From NCBI GenBank assembly GCA_030597645.1, contig JAUVRN010000030.1, positions 1 through 11,025 of the forward strand: DNA of 11,025 bases. Reading direction: 5' to 3'. How positions within the stretch are numbered: the first letter of the stretch is position 1; every line of letters starts with the position of its first letter. This DNA comes from Candidatus Zixiibacteriota bacterium. Its GTDB lineage: Bacteria > Zixibacteria > MSB-5A5 > JAUVRN01. The position numbers and the translations under genes were made by a program. Below are positions 1-8,346 of this stretch, piece after piece. A model generated the notes under the pieces. It saw only the letters and a program-made list of their open reading frames with translations. It did no database searches and was not told where the DNA came from.

Positions 1-255
1 TAACATGTTGTACGGCATAGCAGTACACGGATCGATATCGGAGGCCTCCACTTTCATCCAGCCGATCTGTGGGGTCGATCCCACACATGAACCGATTGGG
101 ACGCAGGCTCACGTTCCCTGTGGTGAGCGCTCGGGACGGTGGTCAGAGGGGCGGAAAGGGCCACGAGCCTGCATGCAGCAGACCTCATGATGGTGGTCGG
201 ATGACTGAAGGTACGAAGCTGTCAGGTGTTGAATTGCGCAGGGTCAAAAACGACC
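1..255. other. Upstream intergenic region, no gene recognised
   Basis: I find no convincing gene here. Short open frames exist on both strands, but none has a ribosome binding site or a recognisable protein. What can be seen is a set of short palindromes: GGAGGCCTCC at 40-49, a stem-loop TGTGGG/CCCACA at 68-85, GAGCGCTC at 125-132 and CTGCATGCAG at 169-178. The 68-85 stem-loop has no T-run after it, so it is not a standard terminator. The left edge may lie just past another gene, but that gene cannot be identified. Confidence 0.5.
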
Positions 256-261
256 TTGACC
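242..261 (+). promoter_or_regulatory. Inverted repeat overlapping the atp promoter -35
   Basis: GGTCAA (242-247) and TTGACC (256-261) are perfect 6-bp inverted arms with an 8-bp spacer. The right arm is also the -35 hexamer of the candidate operon promoter. This position suits a regulator binding site, but a chance match is possible because the arms are short. No regulator gene is visible in the window. Confidence 0.35.
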
Positions 262-283
262 GGCCCGAGTAGGGGGATATATT
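256..283 (+). promoter_or_regulatory. Candidate sigma70-type promoter of the atp operon
   Basis: A TTGACC -35 hexamer (256-261) is followed after 16 bp by a TATATT -10 hexamer (278-283). Transcription would begin near 290, giving an untranslated leader of roughly 75-100 nt before the first gene. It is the best promoter-like pair upstream of the operon and is correctly oriented. Confidence 0.6.
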
Positions 284-298
284 CCGCGCTTTCGATGA

Positions 299-340
299 AC
301 AATCGCTGCGGAATCGGGTTGTAGCGGGTAGGGCGATTGT
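299..340 (+). promoter_or_regulatory. 5' leader hairpin of the atp operon
   Basis: ACAATCGC (299-306) is perfectly complementary to GCGATTGT (333-340), giving an 8-bp stem with a 26-nt loop. It starts about 10 nt after the predicted transcription start. The octamer CGCTGCGG also occurs twice in the leader (304-311 and 357-364), the second copy touching the first possible start codon. A role in mRNA stability or start-site accessibility is inferred. Confidence 0.4.
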
Positions 341-366
341 GAAACGAATCACGAGCCGCTGCGGCG

Positions 367-609
367 ATGACCAAAGAAAAGGATCGCATGACCGGCCTCA
401 GGCAGATTTCTCTGCTGACGGCCATTCCGGCGCTCCTGGTGATCGGACCGCTGATCGGGCTCTGGGTAGGGCGATACCTGGACGGGCGTCTGGGCACTGA
501 ACCCTACATGCTGGTGTTGTTCGTCGCTCTGGGCTTCGTGGCTTCAGGGCGAGAGACCTGGAAACTGATCAAGCTGGCCTCCGATACGGAGGCAGGTAAT
601 AAGAAGTAG
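367..609 (+). CDS. atpZ: AtpZ-like small membrane protein, first gene of the atp operon
   Basis: An 80-residue protein with two hydrophobic segments (about 17-36 and 46-62) separated by a short acidic/basic loop containing GRYLDGRLGTEP. This arrangement, a glycine-rich first helix ending in a WxGxxLD-like motif and then a G-T-x-P turn, fits the AtpZ/ATPase gene 1 family that precedes or accompanies atpI. Family members are linked to ATP synthase assembly or to divalent cation supply together with AtpI, so a supporting membrane role is inferred. The start is uncertain. ATG 367 has no clear ribosome binding site, while in-frame ATG 388 follows AAAAGGA (377-383) at close spacing and would give 73 residues. 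The next gene begins 7 nt after the stop. Confidence 0.7.
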   Translation: MTKEKDRMTGLRQISLLTAIPALLVIGPLIGLWVGRYLDGRLGTEPYMLVLFVALGFVASGRETWKLIKLASDTEAGNKK

Positions 610-616
610 GTTTAGG

Positions 617-1027
617 TTGGATTCGGCCTTCATCACGCGCAGCCTGCGCATGTCGGTGGCACTCGCTGCGTTTGCCTTTCTCTTCACCAGCGTATATGTG
701 GACGCGTCCTGGGGACTTGGTGTGCTGCTGGGTGCGCTCTGGGGCACAGCCAACCTCTACCTGATCAAGTTTATTATCGAACAACTCTTTACGCCGAACC
801 GCACCCTGTCGACCGGAGTGATCCTGATTGCCATCGTCAAGTTTCCCCTTCTCTATGTTCTCGGTTATCTGATCATCAGTCGACCGTGGTACGATCCTCT
901 CGCTCCGCTTTTGGGATTCCTGATCCCGTTCGCCGTCATCGTGCTGAAGGCGGCTGGACGCATGCTGCTCGGTCTTCAGGGGCCGGACCCCGGACGCAAA
1001 ACCATGAGGGCATTTCTCAAACGCTGA
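617..1027 (+). CDS. atpI: ATP synthase protein I-like membrane protein
   Basis: A 136-residue protein with four predicted membrane segments (about 12-28, 32-54, 65-88 and 93-113) and a basic C-terminus. Size, topology and position directly before subunit a match AtpI, an accessory protein that in characterised bacteria helps assemble the c-ring and is not part of the finished enzyme. Sequence conservation in the family is low, so the call rests largely on topology and context. The start used is TTG 617, preceded by TAGG (607-610) that overlaps the stop of the upstream gene. In-frame ATG 650 is an alternative that would shorten the protein by 11 residues. The stop lies 4 nt before atpB. Confidence 0.7.
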   Translation: MDSAFITRSLRMSVALAAFAFLFTSVYVDASWGLGVLLGALWGTANLYLIKFIIEQLFTPNRTLSTGVILIAIVKFPLLYVLGYLIISRPWYDPLAPLLGFLIPFAVIVLKAAGRMLLGLQGPDPGRKTMRAFLKR

Positions 1028-1031
1028 CACC

Positions 1032-1955
1032 ATGCGCGTAATTACTCTGCTCCTCTGTCTTCTGCTGGTTCCATTGTGCCTGTATGCCGAGACGCCGCCG
1101 GCCGGCGACGGGCATTCAGACGTGGGGCAGGCCCGGGCCGGTCACGCCACGGATGACCAGGGCGCGGAGGATCACGGCGAGGATGGGCACGGCAATGGCC
1201 ATACCGGACCGCCGGAGCTCCCCAACGTCATCACGCTGATCTTCGGTCACGATTCTGTTCCCGCACACTGGATGAACGTGATCTATGCGATGGTGATCGG
1301 AATCCTGCTGTCGCTGCTCGCCTTGCGCGTCTACCGCCACCGTGAAATGATCCCGGGACGGTTCCAGAATGCCGCCGAAGCGGTAGTGGAGGGCCTGGAC
1401 AATTTCTTCTACGGCATCCTGGGCAAGGACGCGCGCCCGTTCGTGCCTTTCCTGGGTACCCTGTTCGTATACATCCTCGCGATGAATATCTTCGCGCTCT
1501 TCCCGGGCATGATGTCGCCGACCGGCGGTCCCTATGGCATCAACACGACCATCGCGCTGGCGATCTGCGTGTTCTTTTATGTGCAGTATACCGGCGTGCG
1601 CCGCCTCGGCCTCGCGGGTTACTTCGACCACCTGGCCGGTCAACCGCGCGACGTCATCGGCTGGGTCCTGGTGCCGCTGAACCTGCCGATTCACATCATT
1701 GGCGAACTGGCCAAACCGATGTCGCTGTCGTTGCGACTGTTCGGCAACATCACCGGCGAAGACGTGCTGCTGGCCGTGTTCGTGGGCCTGGGTGTGGCGG
1801 CCCTTAGCTGGACCGGGTCGCCGGTGGGGCTGCCCCTGCACCTGCCGTTCTTTTTCATGGCGCTCCTGGTGTCGCTGATCCAGGCGCTCGTATTCAGCCT
1901 GTTGTCGAGTATTTACCTCCTGATGATGTTGCCGCACCATGAGGAGGAGCACTAA
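1032..1955 (+). CDS. atpB: ATP synthase Fo subunit a
   Basis: The 307-residue stator subunit that holds the two proton half-channels against the c-ring. The essential arginine is R235 in SLSLRLFGN, with N239 in the same motif and Q284 in SLIQALVF, corresponding to E. coli R210, N214 and Q252. Residues 1-19 form a signal peptide-like hydrophobic stretch ending LYA. They are followed by a tail (about 20-60) rich in His, Asp, Glu and Gly, with histidines at 28, 38, 48, 53 and 57. Several membrane helices fill 80-300, and the protein ends PHHEEEH. It is longer than E. coli subunit a because of the N-terminal tail. There is no good Shine-Dalgarno site before ATG 1032, so translation is probably coupled to atpI, which ends 4 nt upstream. 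Confidence 0.96.
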   Translation: MRVITLLLCLLLVPLCLYAETPPAGDGHSDVGQARAGHATDDQGAEDHGEDGHGNGHTGPPELPNVITLIFGHDSVPAHWMNVIYAMVIGILLSLLALRVYRHREMIPGRFQNAAEAVVEGLDNFFYGILGKDARPFVPFLGTLFVYILAMNIFALFPGMMSPTGGPYGINTTIALAICVFFYVQYTGVRRLGLAGYFDHLAGQPRDVIGWVLVPLNLPIHIIGELAKPMSLSLRLFGNITGEDVLLAVFVGLGVAALSWTGSPVGLPLHLPFFFMALLVSLIQALVFSLLSSIYLLMMLPHHEEEH

Positions 1956-2004
1956 ACCGACTGTCAAGAACCGTTCACAGGAATGGCAATGGAGGATACA
2001 GAAG

Positions 2005-2235
2005 ATGGATGCTAGCACCGCACTGGGATTTGCGCTGCCGTTGGGTCTGGGCATCGCGGCCTTTGGATCGGCCTTCGGGCTCGGCAAGGCGGTCTCCGCG
2101 GCGATGGAAGCCATGGGGCGTCAACCGGAAGCGGCCGGCAAGATCCAGGTCGGCATGATTATCGGTGCCGCACTGATCGAGGCACTGACGATCTACGCAC
2201 TGGTGACCGTGTTCGTTCTGCAGGGCAAAATCTAG
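2005..2235 (+). CDS. atpE: ATP synthase Fo subunit c
   Basis: A 76-residue two-helix hairpin that forms the rotor ring. The ion-binding carboxylate is E59 in helix 2, and the polar loop carries the conserved GRQPE (38-42). E59 is followed by Ala-Leu rather than Ser/Thr, and position 26, where sodium-type rings carry Gln, is Leu. Proton coupling is therefore the likely reading. The helix-1 small-residue motif reads A19-G21-A23-G25-G27 at alternate positions, slightly less glycine-rich than the usual GxGxGxGxG. ATG 2005 is chosen because GGAGG (1991-1995) sits 9 nt upstream and the protein then has normal family length. The frame is open back to 1939 inside atpB, but that extension would be non-standard. 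Confidence 0.95.
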   Translation: MDASTALGFALPLGLGIAAFGSAFGLGKAVSAAMEAMGRQPEAAGKIQVGMIIGAALIEALTIYALVTVFVLQGKI

Positions 2236-2240
2236 TCGTA

Positions 2241-2279
2241 CCGGCCGTCGCGTCTACACGTTCGCGATGCGCCGGCCGG
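2241..2279 (+). promoter_or_regulatory. Intercistronic hairpin between atpE and atpF
   Basis: The 57-nt gap after atpE can fold into a long hairpin. The outer stem is CCGGCC (2241-2246) with GGCCGG (2274-2279). The inner stem is TCGCG (2248-2252) with CGCGA (2263-2267), with a 10-nt loop and an asymmetric internal bulge. No T-run follows, so it is not an intrinsic terminator. It ends just before the atpF ribosome binding site GAGG (2284-2287). An effect on mRNA processing or relative expression is inferred. Confidence 0.45.
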
Positions 2280-2292
2280 ACACGAGGTAGAC

Positions 2293-2778
2293 ATGAACAT
2301 AGAGATACAGCAGATCCTGACCCACATGGTCGGGTTTCTGATCACGCTGTGGATCCTCAAGCGATACGCGTGGAAGCCGATGCTGAATCTCCTCGATGAA
2401 CGTCGACAGAAGATCGCCGACGAATTCGCCTCGATCGAAGCGAAGAAAGAGGAGACCGAGGCGCTTCTGAGGGAATACGAAGACCGGCTGCGCAAGATCG
2501 AGGATGAAGCACGGACGCGGCTCAACGCGGCCGTGGTCGAAGGACAGCAGGTCGCTGCTCAGATCAAGGCCGATGCCCAGGGGGAGGCCCGTCGCATCAC
2601 GGCGCGCGCCAAGGACGAATTGGCCCGCGACGTGGAGCGGGCTCGCGCACAGCTCAAGGAAGACATGGTCAACATGACGGTGGGAGCCACCGAAATGCTG
2701 TTGCGCGAAAAGCTGGACGCCCAGGCGCACCGTAAGATGATCGACCGCTTCCTGACTGAAGTGGAGTCGCTGGCGTGA
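2293..2778 (+). CDS. atpF: ATP synthase Fo subunit b
   Basis: A 161-residue peripheral stalk subunit. One N-terminal membrane helix (about residues 8-24) is followed by KRYAWKPML, the usual basic/aromatic exit of bacterial b subunits. A long charged alpha-helix rich in Glu, Lys, Arg and Ala then runs to the C-terminus (about 35-155), fitting the right-handed coiled coil of the b dimer. Only one b gene is present, so a b2 homodimer is expected rather than a b/b' heterodimer. GAGG (2284-2287) precedes ATG 2293. The stop overlaps the GTG start of atpH by 4 nt, as expected for coupled synthesis of two stalk proteins. Confidence 0.95.
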   Translation: MNIEIQQILTHMVGFLITLWILKRYAWKPMLNLLDERRQKIADEFASIEAKKEETEALLREYEDRLRKIEDEARTRLNAAVVEGQQVAAQIKADAQGEARRITARAKDELARDVERARAQLKEDMVNMTVGATEMLLREKLDAQAHRKMIDRFLTEVESLA

Positions 2779-3320
2779 CCAAGGCTCTGGTCGCGCGCAA
2801 GTATGCGCGCGCGCTGTTTGGCGCCGGGGTCCGGCATGACGTGCTCGACGCACTCTATGATGAAGCGGAGAGCCTGCTGGCGTACCTCCGCCAGGAGCGA
2901 AGGCTGCTGGCGTTCTTGACGGCACCCCAGATTCTCGATGCCGACAAGGAGCGGGTGGTGCGCGACACGTTTGGCGAGCGCGTGTCATCGACCTTCCTCT
3001 CTTTCCTGTTACTGCTCGTCAACAAGCACCGGATTGACCATCTCGATGCCGTTCTGGACATCTTCATCGGGCTGGTCAAGGAGCACCGTGGGATTGTCGC
3101 CACGCAGGTGTGGACCGCCTTTCCGCTGTCCGGCGAAGAGCGCGACCGGATCGCCGCAGAGGTGGCGGGACGTTTGAACAAGCAGGTGGAATTGACCGTC
3201 GTGGAGGATCCCGATCTGATCGGCGGTATCGTCGTACGCATCGGCAACAAGGTGCTCGATTACAGTATACAACACTTTCTACGGCAGCTGCGAGACCAGC
3301 TGATGGCACGTTCGCTTTAG
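2775..3320 (+). CDS. atpH: ATP synthase F1 subunit delta
   Basis: A 181-residue protein (usual length about 175-185) that connects the b-subunit stalk to the top of the alpha3beta3 head. The N-terminal helical domain begins with ARKYARALF, a typical start for the family. The C-terminal part has the family signature DPDLIGGIVVRIGNKVLDYS (about residues 145-164). The start is GTG 2775 within a GTGA overlap with the atpF stop. GGAG (2763-2766) lies 8 nt upstream inside atpF. atpA follows after 14 nt. Confidence 0.94.
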   Translation: MTKALVARKYARALFGAGVRHDVLDALYDEAESLLAYLRQERRLLAFLTAPQILDADKERVVRDTFGERVSSTFLSFLLLLVNKHRIDHLDAVLDIFIGLVKEHRGIVATQVWTAFPLSGEERDRIAAEVAGRLNKQVELTVVEDPDLIGGIVVRIGNKVLDYSIQHFLRQLRDQLMARSL

Positions 3321-3334
3321 GGCAGGAGTCGATC

Positions 3335-4861
<1,527 letters not shown>

Positions 4862-4867
4862 CGTACC

Positions 4868-5719
4868 ATGCCTTCGTTGCGTGACATCCAGCGGCGCATC
4901 CGCTCCGTCGAAAGCACGAAACAGATCACCAAGGCGATGCAGATGGTGGCGGCGGCAAAGCTGCGCCGGGCCCAGCAGCGCGTGGAGTCGGCGAGACCCT
5001 ATGCGCAGAAGATGCAGGAGATGCTCCAGTCCCTTGCCGGGGCGGCGGCCGGTCTGAAACACCCGTTGTTCGAGGTGCGCGACGTGCGCCGGCAGGCGCT
5101 CGTCCTGTTCACGTCCGACCGTGGACTGTGCGGTTCGTACAACGCCAATCTGATCCGCCGGGCGTCTACGCTCATGCGCGAGGGGGATCCCCAATCCTGG
5201 TTGCTGATACCCGTGGGGAAAAAGGGGTACGACTGGTTCAAGTCCCGGCCCTATCCGATCGGCGAATGTTATCTCGACTGGCAGGGCAATCTGGATTTCG
5301 AGCGCGTACGTGTAATCACCCGGGATCTGCTCGAGCTGTTCCAACGCGAAGAGGTGGATCGTGTACACGTGTTGTTTACACAGTTCATTTCCACCGTGTC
5401 GTACCGGATCACGTTGGAACAGTTTCTGCCCATCGAACCACCCGAAGGCACCCGGCAGGTGGACGAGTACATATTCGAGCCGACGGCGGCAGACATCTTT
5501 TCACGTCTGCTGCCCTCGTACGCACTCACGAGGGTACAGACGGCGCTGGCCGAAGCGCTTGCCTCCGAACACGGGGCGCGCATGTTCGCCATGTCCAACG
5601 CTACCAAGAACGCGGGGGAGATGATCGACACGCTGACGCTCAAGTACAACAAGGCGCGGCAGGCGGCGATCACCACGGAGATGCTCGAAATCGTCACCGG
5701 CGCGGAGGCGCTCAAATGA
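4868..5719 (+). CDS. atpG: ATP synthase F1 subunit gamma
   Basis: A 283-residue central shaft subunit that rotates inside alpha3beta3 and contacts epsilon and the c-ring. The N-terminal helix has the family pattern RIRSVESTKQITKAMQMVAA (about residues 10-29). The Rossmann-like middle domain has FTSDRGLCGSYN (about 81-92). The C-terminal helix contains MSNATKNAGEMIDTL and NKARQAAIT with a typical EMLEIVTGAEAL end. Length is normal. GGGAG (4854-4858) lies 9 nt before ATG 4868. The stop overlaps the start of the GNAT gene as ATGA, which is unusual because gamma is normally followed directly by beta. Confidence 0.97.
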   Translation: MPSLRDIQRRIRSVESTKQITKAMQMVAAAKLRRAQQRVESARPYAQKMQEMLQSLAGAAAGLKHPLFEVRDVRRQALVLFTSDRGLCGSYNANLIRRASTLMREGDPQSWLLIPVGKKGYDWFKSRPYPIGECYLDWQGNLDFERVRVITRDLLELFQREEVDRVHVLFTQFISTVSYRITLEQFLPIEPPEGTRQVDEYIFEPTAADIFSRLLPSYALTRVQTALAEALASEHGARMFAMSNATKNAGEMIDTLTLKYNKARQAAITTEMLEIVTGAEALK

Positions 5720-6138
5720 GCGATCGGATCGAGTATCGCATCGGGGATGTGCCCGACGTCGACGTGCTGGCAGATCTCTACGGAAGCGTCGACTGGCCAC
5801 ACGCATCGACGCCGGAGGAACTGCACCGGGCCGTGCAGCAGAGTAGCTGGGTCGCTACGGCGTGGCACGACGGTCGCCTGGCGGGCCTGGCACGCGTGCT
5901 CACAGACGGGGTATTCGACGTGTACCTGCAGGACCTGGTGGTGCACGCCGACTACCAGCACCAGGGTGTGGGCAAAGAACTGTTGGACCTGTATGATCGG
6001 GCCTTCGGCGATTTTCAGACACAGGTGATCGTAAGCGACGCCGACTGGGCCCAGCAGAAACTGGGCAAACGAGGATTCCGCGCTGAGCCTGCGGCGCTGT
6101 CGCGCACGCGGTCCCACTCGGCACGGACATCGACATGA
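5716..6138 (+). CDS. GNAT-family N-acetyltransferase embedded in the atp operon
   Basis: A 140-residue protein with a GNAT fold. Strand-rich segments at about 55-76 lead into LQDLVVHADYQHQGVGKELL (71-90), which is motif A with the acetyl-CoA pyrophosphate-binding pattern Q-x-x-G-x-G (Q81, G84, G86). A later strand (about 101-107) and KLGKRGF (115-121) match the C-terminal half of the fold. The tail (about 127-140) is rich in Ser, Thr and Arg. The substrate cannot be read from sequence. It starts at ATG 5716 overlapping the atpG stop by 4 nt and ends 21 nt before atpD, so it is almost certainly co-translated with ATP synthase. It is not a standard member of this operon. Acetylation of an ATP synthase subunit is possible, but an unrelated small-molecule substrate is equally compatible. 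The frame is open far upstream inside atpG, but the overlap start gives the full domain. Confidence 0.85.
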   Translation: MSDRIEYRIGDVPDVDVLADLYGSVDWPHASTPEELHRAVQQSSWVATAWHDGRLAGLARVLTDGVFDVYLQDLVVHADYQHQGVGKELLDLYDRAFGDFQTQVIVSDADWAQQKLGKRGFRAEPAALSRTRSHSARTST

Positions 6139-6159
6139 GCATACCTGAGGAGCAGTAAC

Positions 6160-7575
<1,416 letters not shown>

Positions 7576-7592
7576 ACGGAGACAGATACACC

Positions 7593-8003
7593 GTGTTCAA
7601 ACTCACCGTCGTAACGCCGGAACAACCGTTCTACGAAGAGGACGTGCGGTCCATCGTGCTGCCCGGATCGGTTGGCTACCTGGGTGTTCTCACCGATCAC
7701 GCACCCCTGATCACGGCGCTCGTGCCCGGCGAACTCAAAGTGGTAGAGGCGGAAGGCGAAAAGGAGCATCTGTTCGCCATCACCGGCGGTTTCTTCGAGG
7801 TGGCTCACAATCACGCCACCGTACTGGCCGATGCCATCGAGGACCAGGATCGGATCGATCTGCAGCGTGCCGAGCAGGCGTATGAGCGTGCCCGCGCGCG
7901 GTTGGCCGAGCATGATGGCGGACTGGATGCGGTACGCGCCGAGCTGGCGGTCTGGCGGGCTAAGAACCGGCTACAGGTGGCGCGCAAATACCACGACGAG
8001 TAG
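7593..8003 (+). CDS. atpC: ATP synthase F1 subunit epsilon
   Basis: A 136-residue protein with the N-terminal beta-sandwich (about 1-82, including LPGSVGYLGVLTDHAPL and ITGGFFEV) and a complete C-terminal two-helix domain (about 86-133). In bacteria the C-terminal domain can extend into F1 and inhibit ATP hydrolysis. The stretch IDLQRA (88-93) followed by an Arg-rich segment (99-103) matches the I/L-D-x-x-R-A signature of ATP-binding epsilon subunits. Regulation by ATP level is therefore plausible. The start is GTG 7593 with GGAG (7578-7581) 11 nt upstream, and the gap from atpD is 17 nt. It is the last gene of the operon. Confidence 0.95.
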   Translation: MFKLTVVTPEQPFYEEDVRSIVLPGSVGYLGVLTDHAPLITALVPGELKVVEAEGEKEHLFAITGGFFEVAHNHATVLADAIEDQDRIDLQRAEQAYERARARLAEHDGGLDAVRAELAVWRAKNRLQVARKYHDE

Positions 8004-8042
8004 GCGCACACACCAGGGTAAACGTGATCGCGCCACGGTCGC

Positions 8043-8108
8043 ACGCAGTAGCAGGCTGCTGCCTGACTCAGAACACGGCGTACTGCGCCTCGGGTGAATA
8101 CGCAGTAG
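8043..8108 (+). repeat. Direct and inverted repeats able to form alternative hairpins
   Basis: Segment A, CGCAGTA (8044-8050), and segment C, CGCAGTA (8101-8107), are identical. Both are perfectly complementary to segment B, TACTGCG (8081-8087). B can pair with A, enclosing the CAGGC/GCCTG hairpin, or with C, with a 13-nt loop, but not with both. GGCG/CGCC (8077-8089) is a further small stem around B. Confidence 0.55.
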
Positions 8109-8268
8109 AGTGCGGCCTGATCGCTGTTCGTCAGCGCCTGTTCCCACGGATCCTGCAAACGGCCAGCGAGACCCAAGTTCATGCCATTATGCGCAGAGCG
8201 TATTCTGTAACTGATTGCCCCGCAATGCATTAGTGAACGGTAAATGTGAAAAAAATCGCATTTTTCCA

Positions 8269-8296
8269 TTGCGTTGACGGAGCGTACGGATAGATT
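8269..8296 (+). promoter_or_regulatory. Weak candidate promoter of gdhA
   Basis: TTGCGT (8269-8274) and TAGATT (8291-8296) are separated by 16 bp and lie downstream of an AT-rich block. Both hexamers are only partial matches to the consensus. TTGACG at 8274-8279 is a better -35 but has no -10 at the right distance. Some promoter is expected here because gdhA follows a long spacer. Confidence 0.3.
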
Positions 8297-8346
8297 TCCT
8301 GAGAAGAAATGTACCCACCGGTTGATCCCGGGATTGGAGGACAACA

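Larger units (their letters stand above)
8004..8346. other. Non-coding spacer between atpC and gdhA with repeats
   Basis: This 343-bp stretch has no convincing gene. A 69-codon open frame (8024-8233) lacks a ribosome binding site and any recognisable protein. The first third holds a small repeat family: ACGCAGTAG at 8043-8051 and 8100-8108, with the inverted copy TACTGCG at 8081-8087, plus a CAGGC/GCCTG hairpin (8052-8065). From about 8195 the sequence becomes AT-rich and contains AAAAAT/ATTTTT (8251-8265), a weak AT-only stem. No GC-rich stem followed by a T-run is seen, so how the atp transcript ends is not clear. Confidence 0.5.

Noticed and set aside
1..88. Open frame at the left edge on the minus strand starting at the CAT complement near 88
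   Set aside because: It has no ribosome binding site and only about 29 codons are visible, so it cannot be supported.
1116..2114. 332-codon minus-strand open frame opposite atpB and atpE
   Set aside because: It is antisense to conserved genes and extremely rich in His, Arg and Gln, a typical shadow.
3110..3334. N-terminal extension of AtpA inside atpH
   Set aside because: It is Arg-rich shadow sequence. ATG 3335 has a good ribosome binding site and matches the family N-terminus.
5128..5715. Upstream extension of the GNAT frame, suggesting a fusion protein
   Set aside because: The extension overlaps atpG in another frame and shows no domain. The ATGA overlap at 5716 gives a complete GNAT domain with a normal start.
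8024..8233. Possible small gene of 69 codons after atpC
   Set aside because: It has a GTG start with no ribosome binding site, no recognisable sequence, and overlaps the repeat cluster.
8251..8265. AAAAAT/ATTTTT hairpin as a terminator for the atp operon
   Set aside because: The stem is AT-only with a 3-nt loop and lies about 250 bp past atpC. It is too weak to call as an intrinsic terminator.
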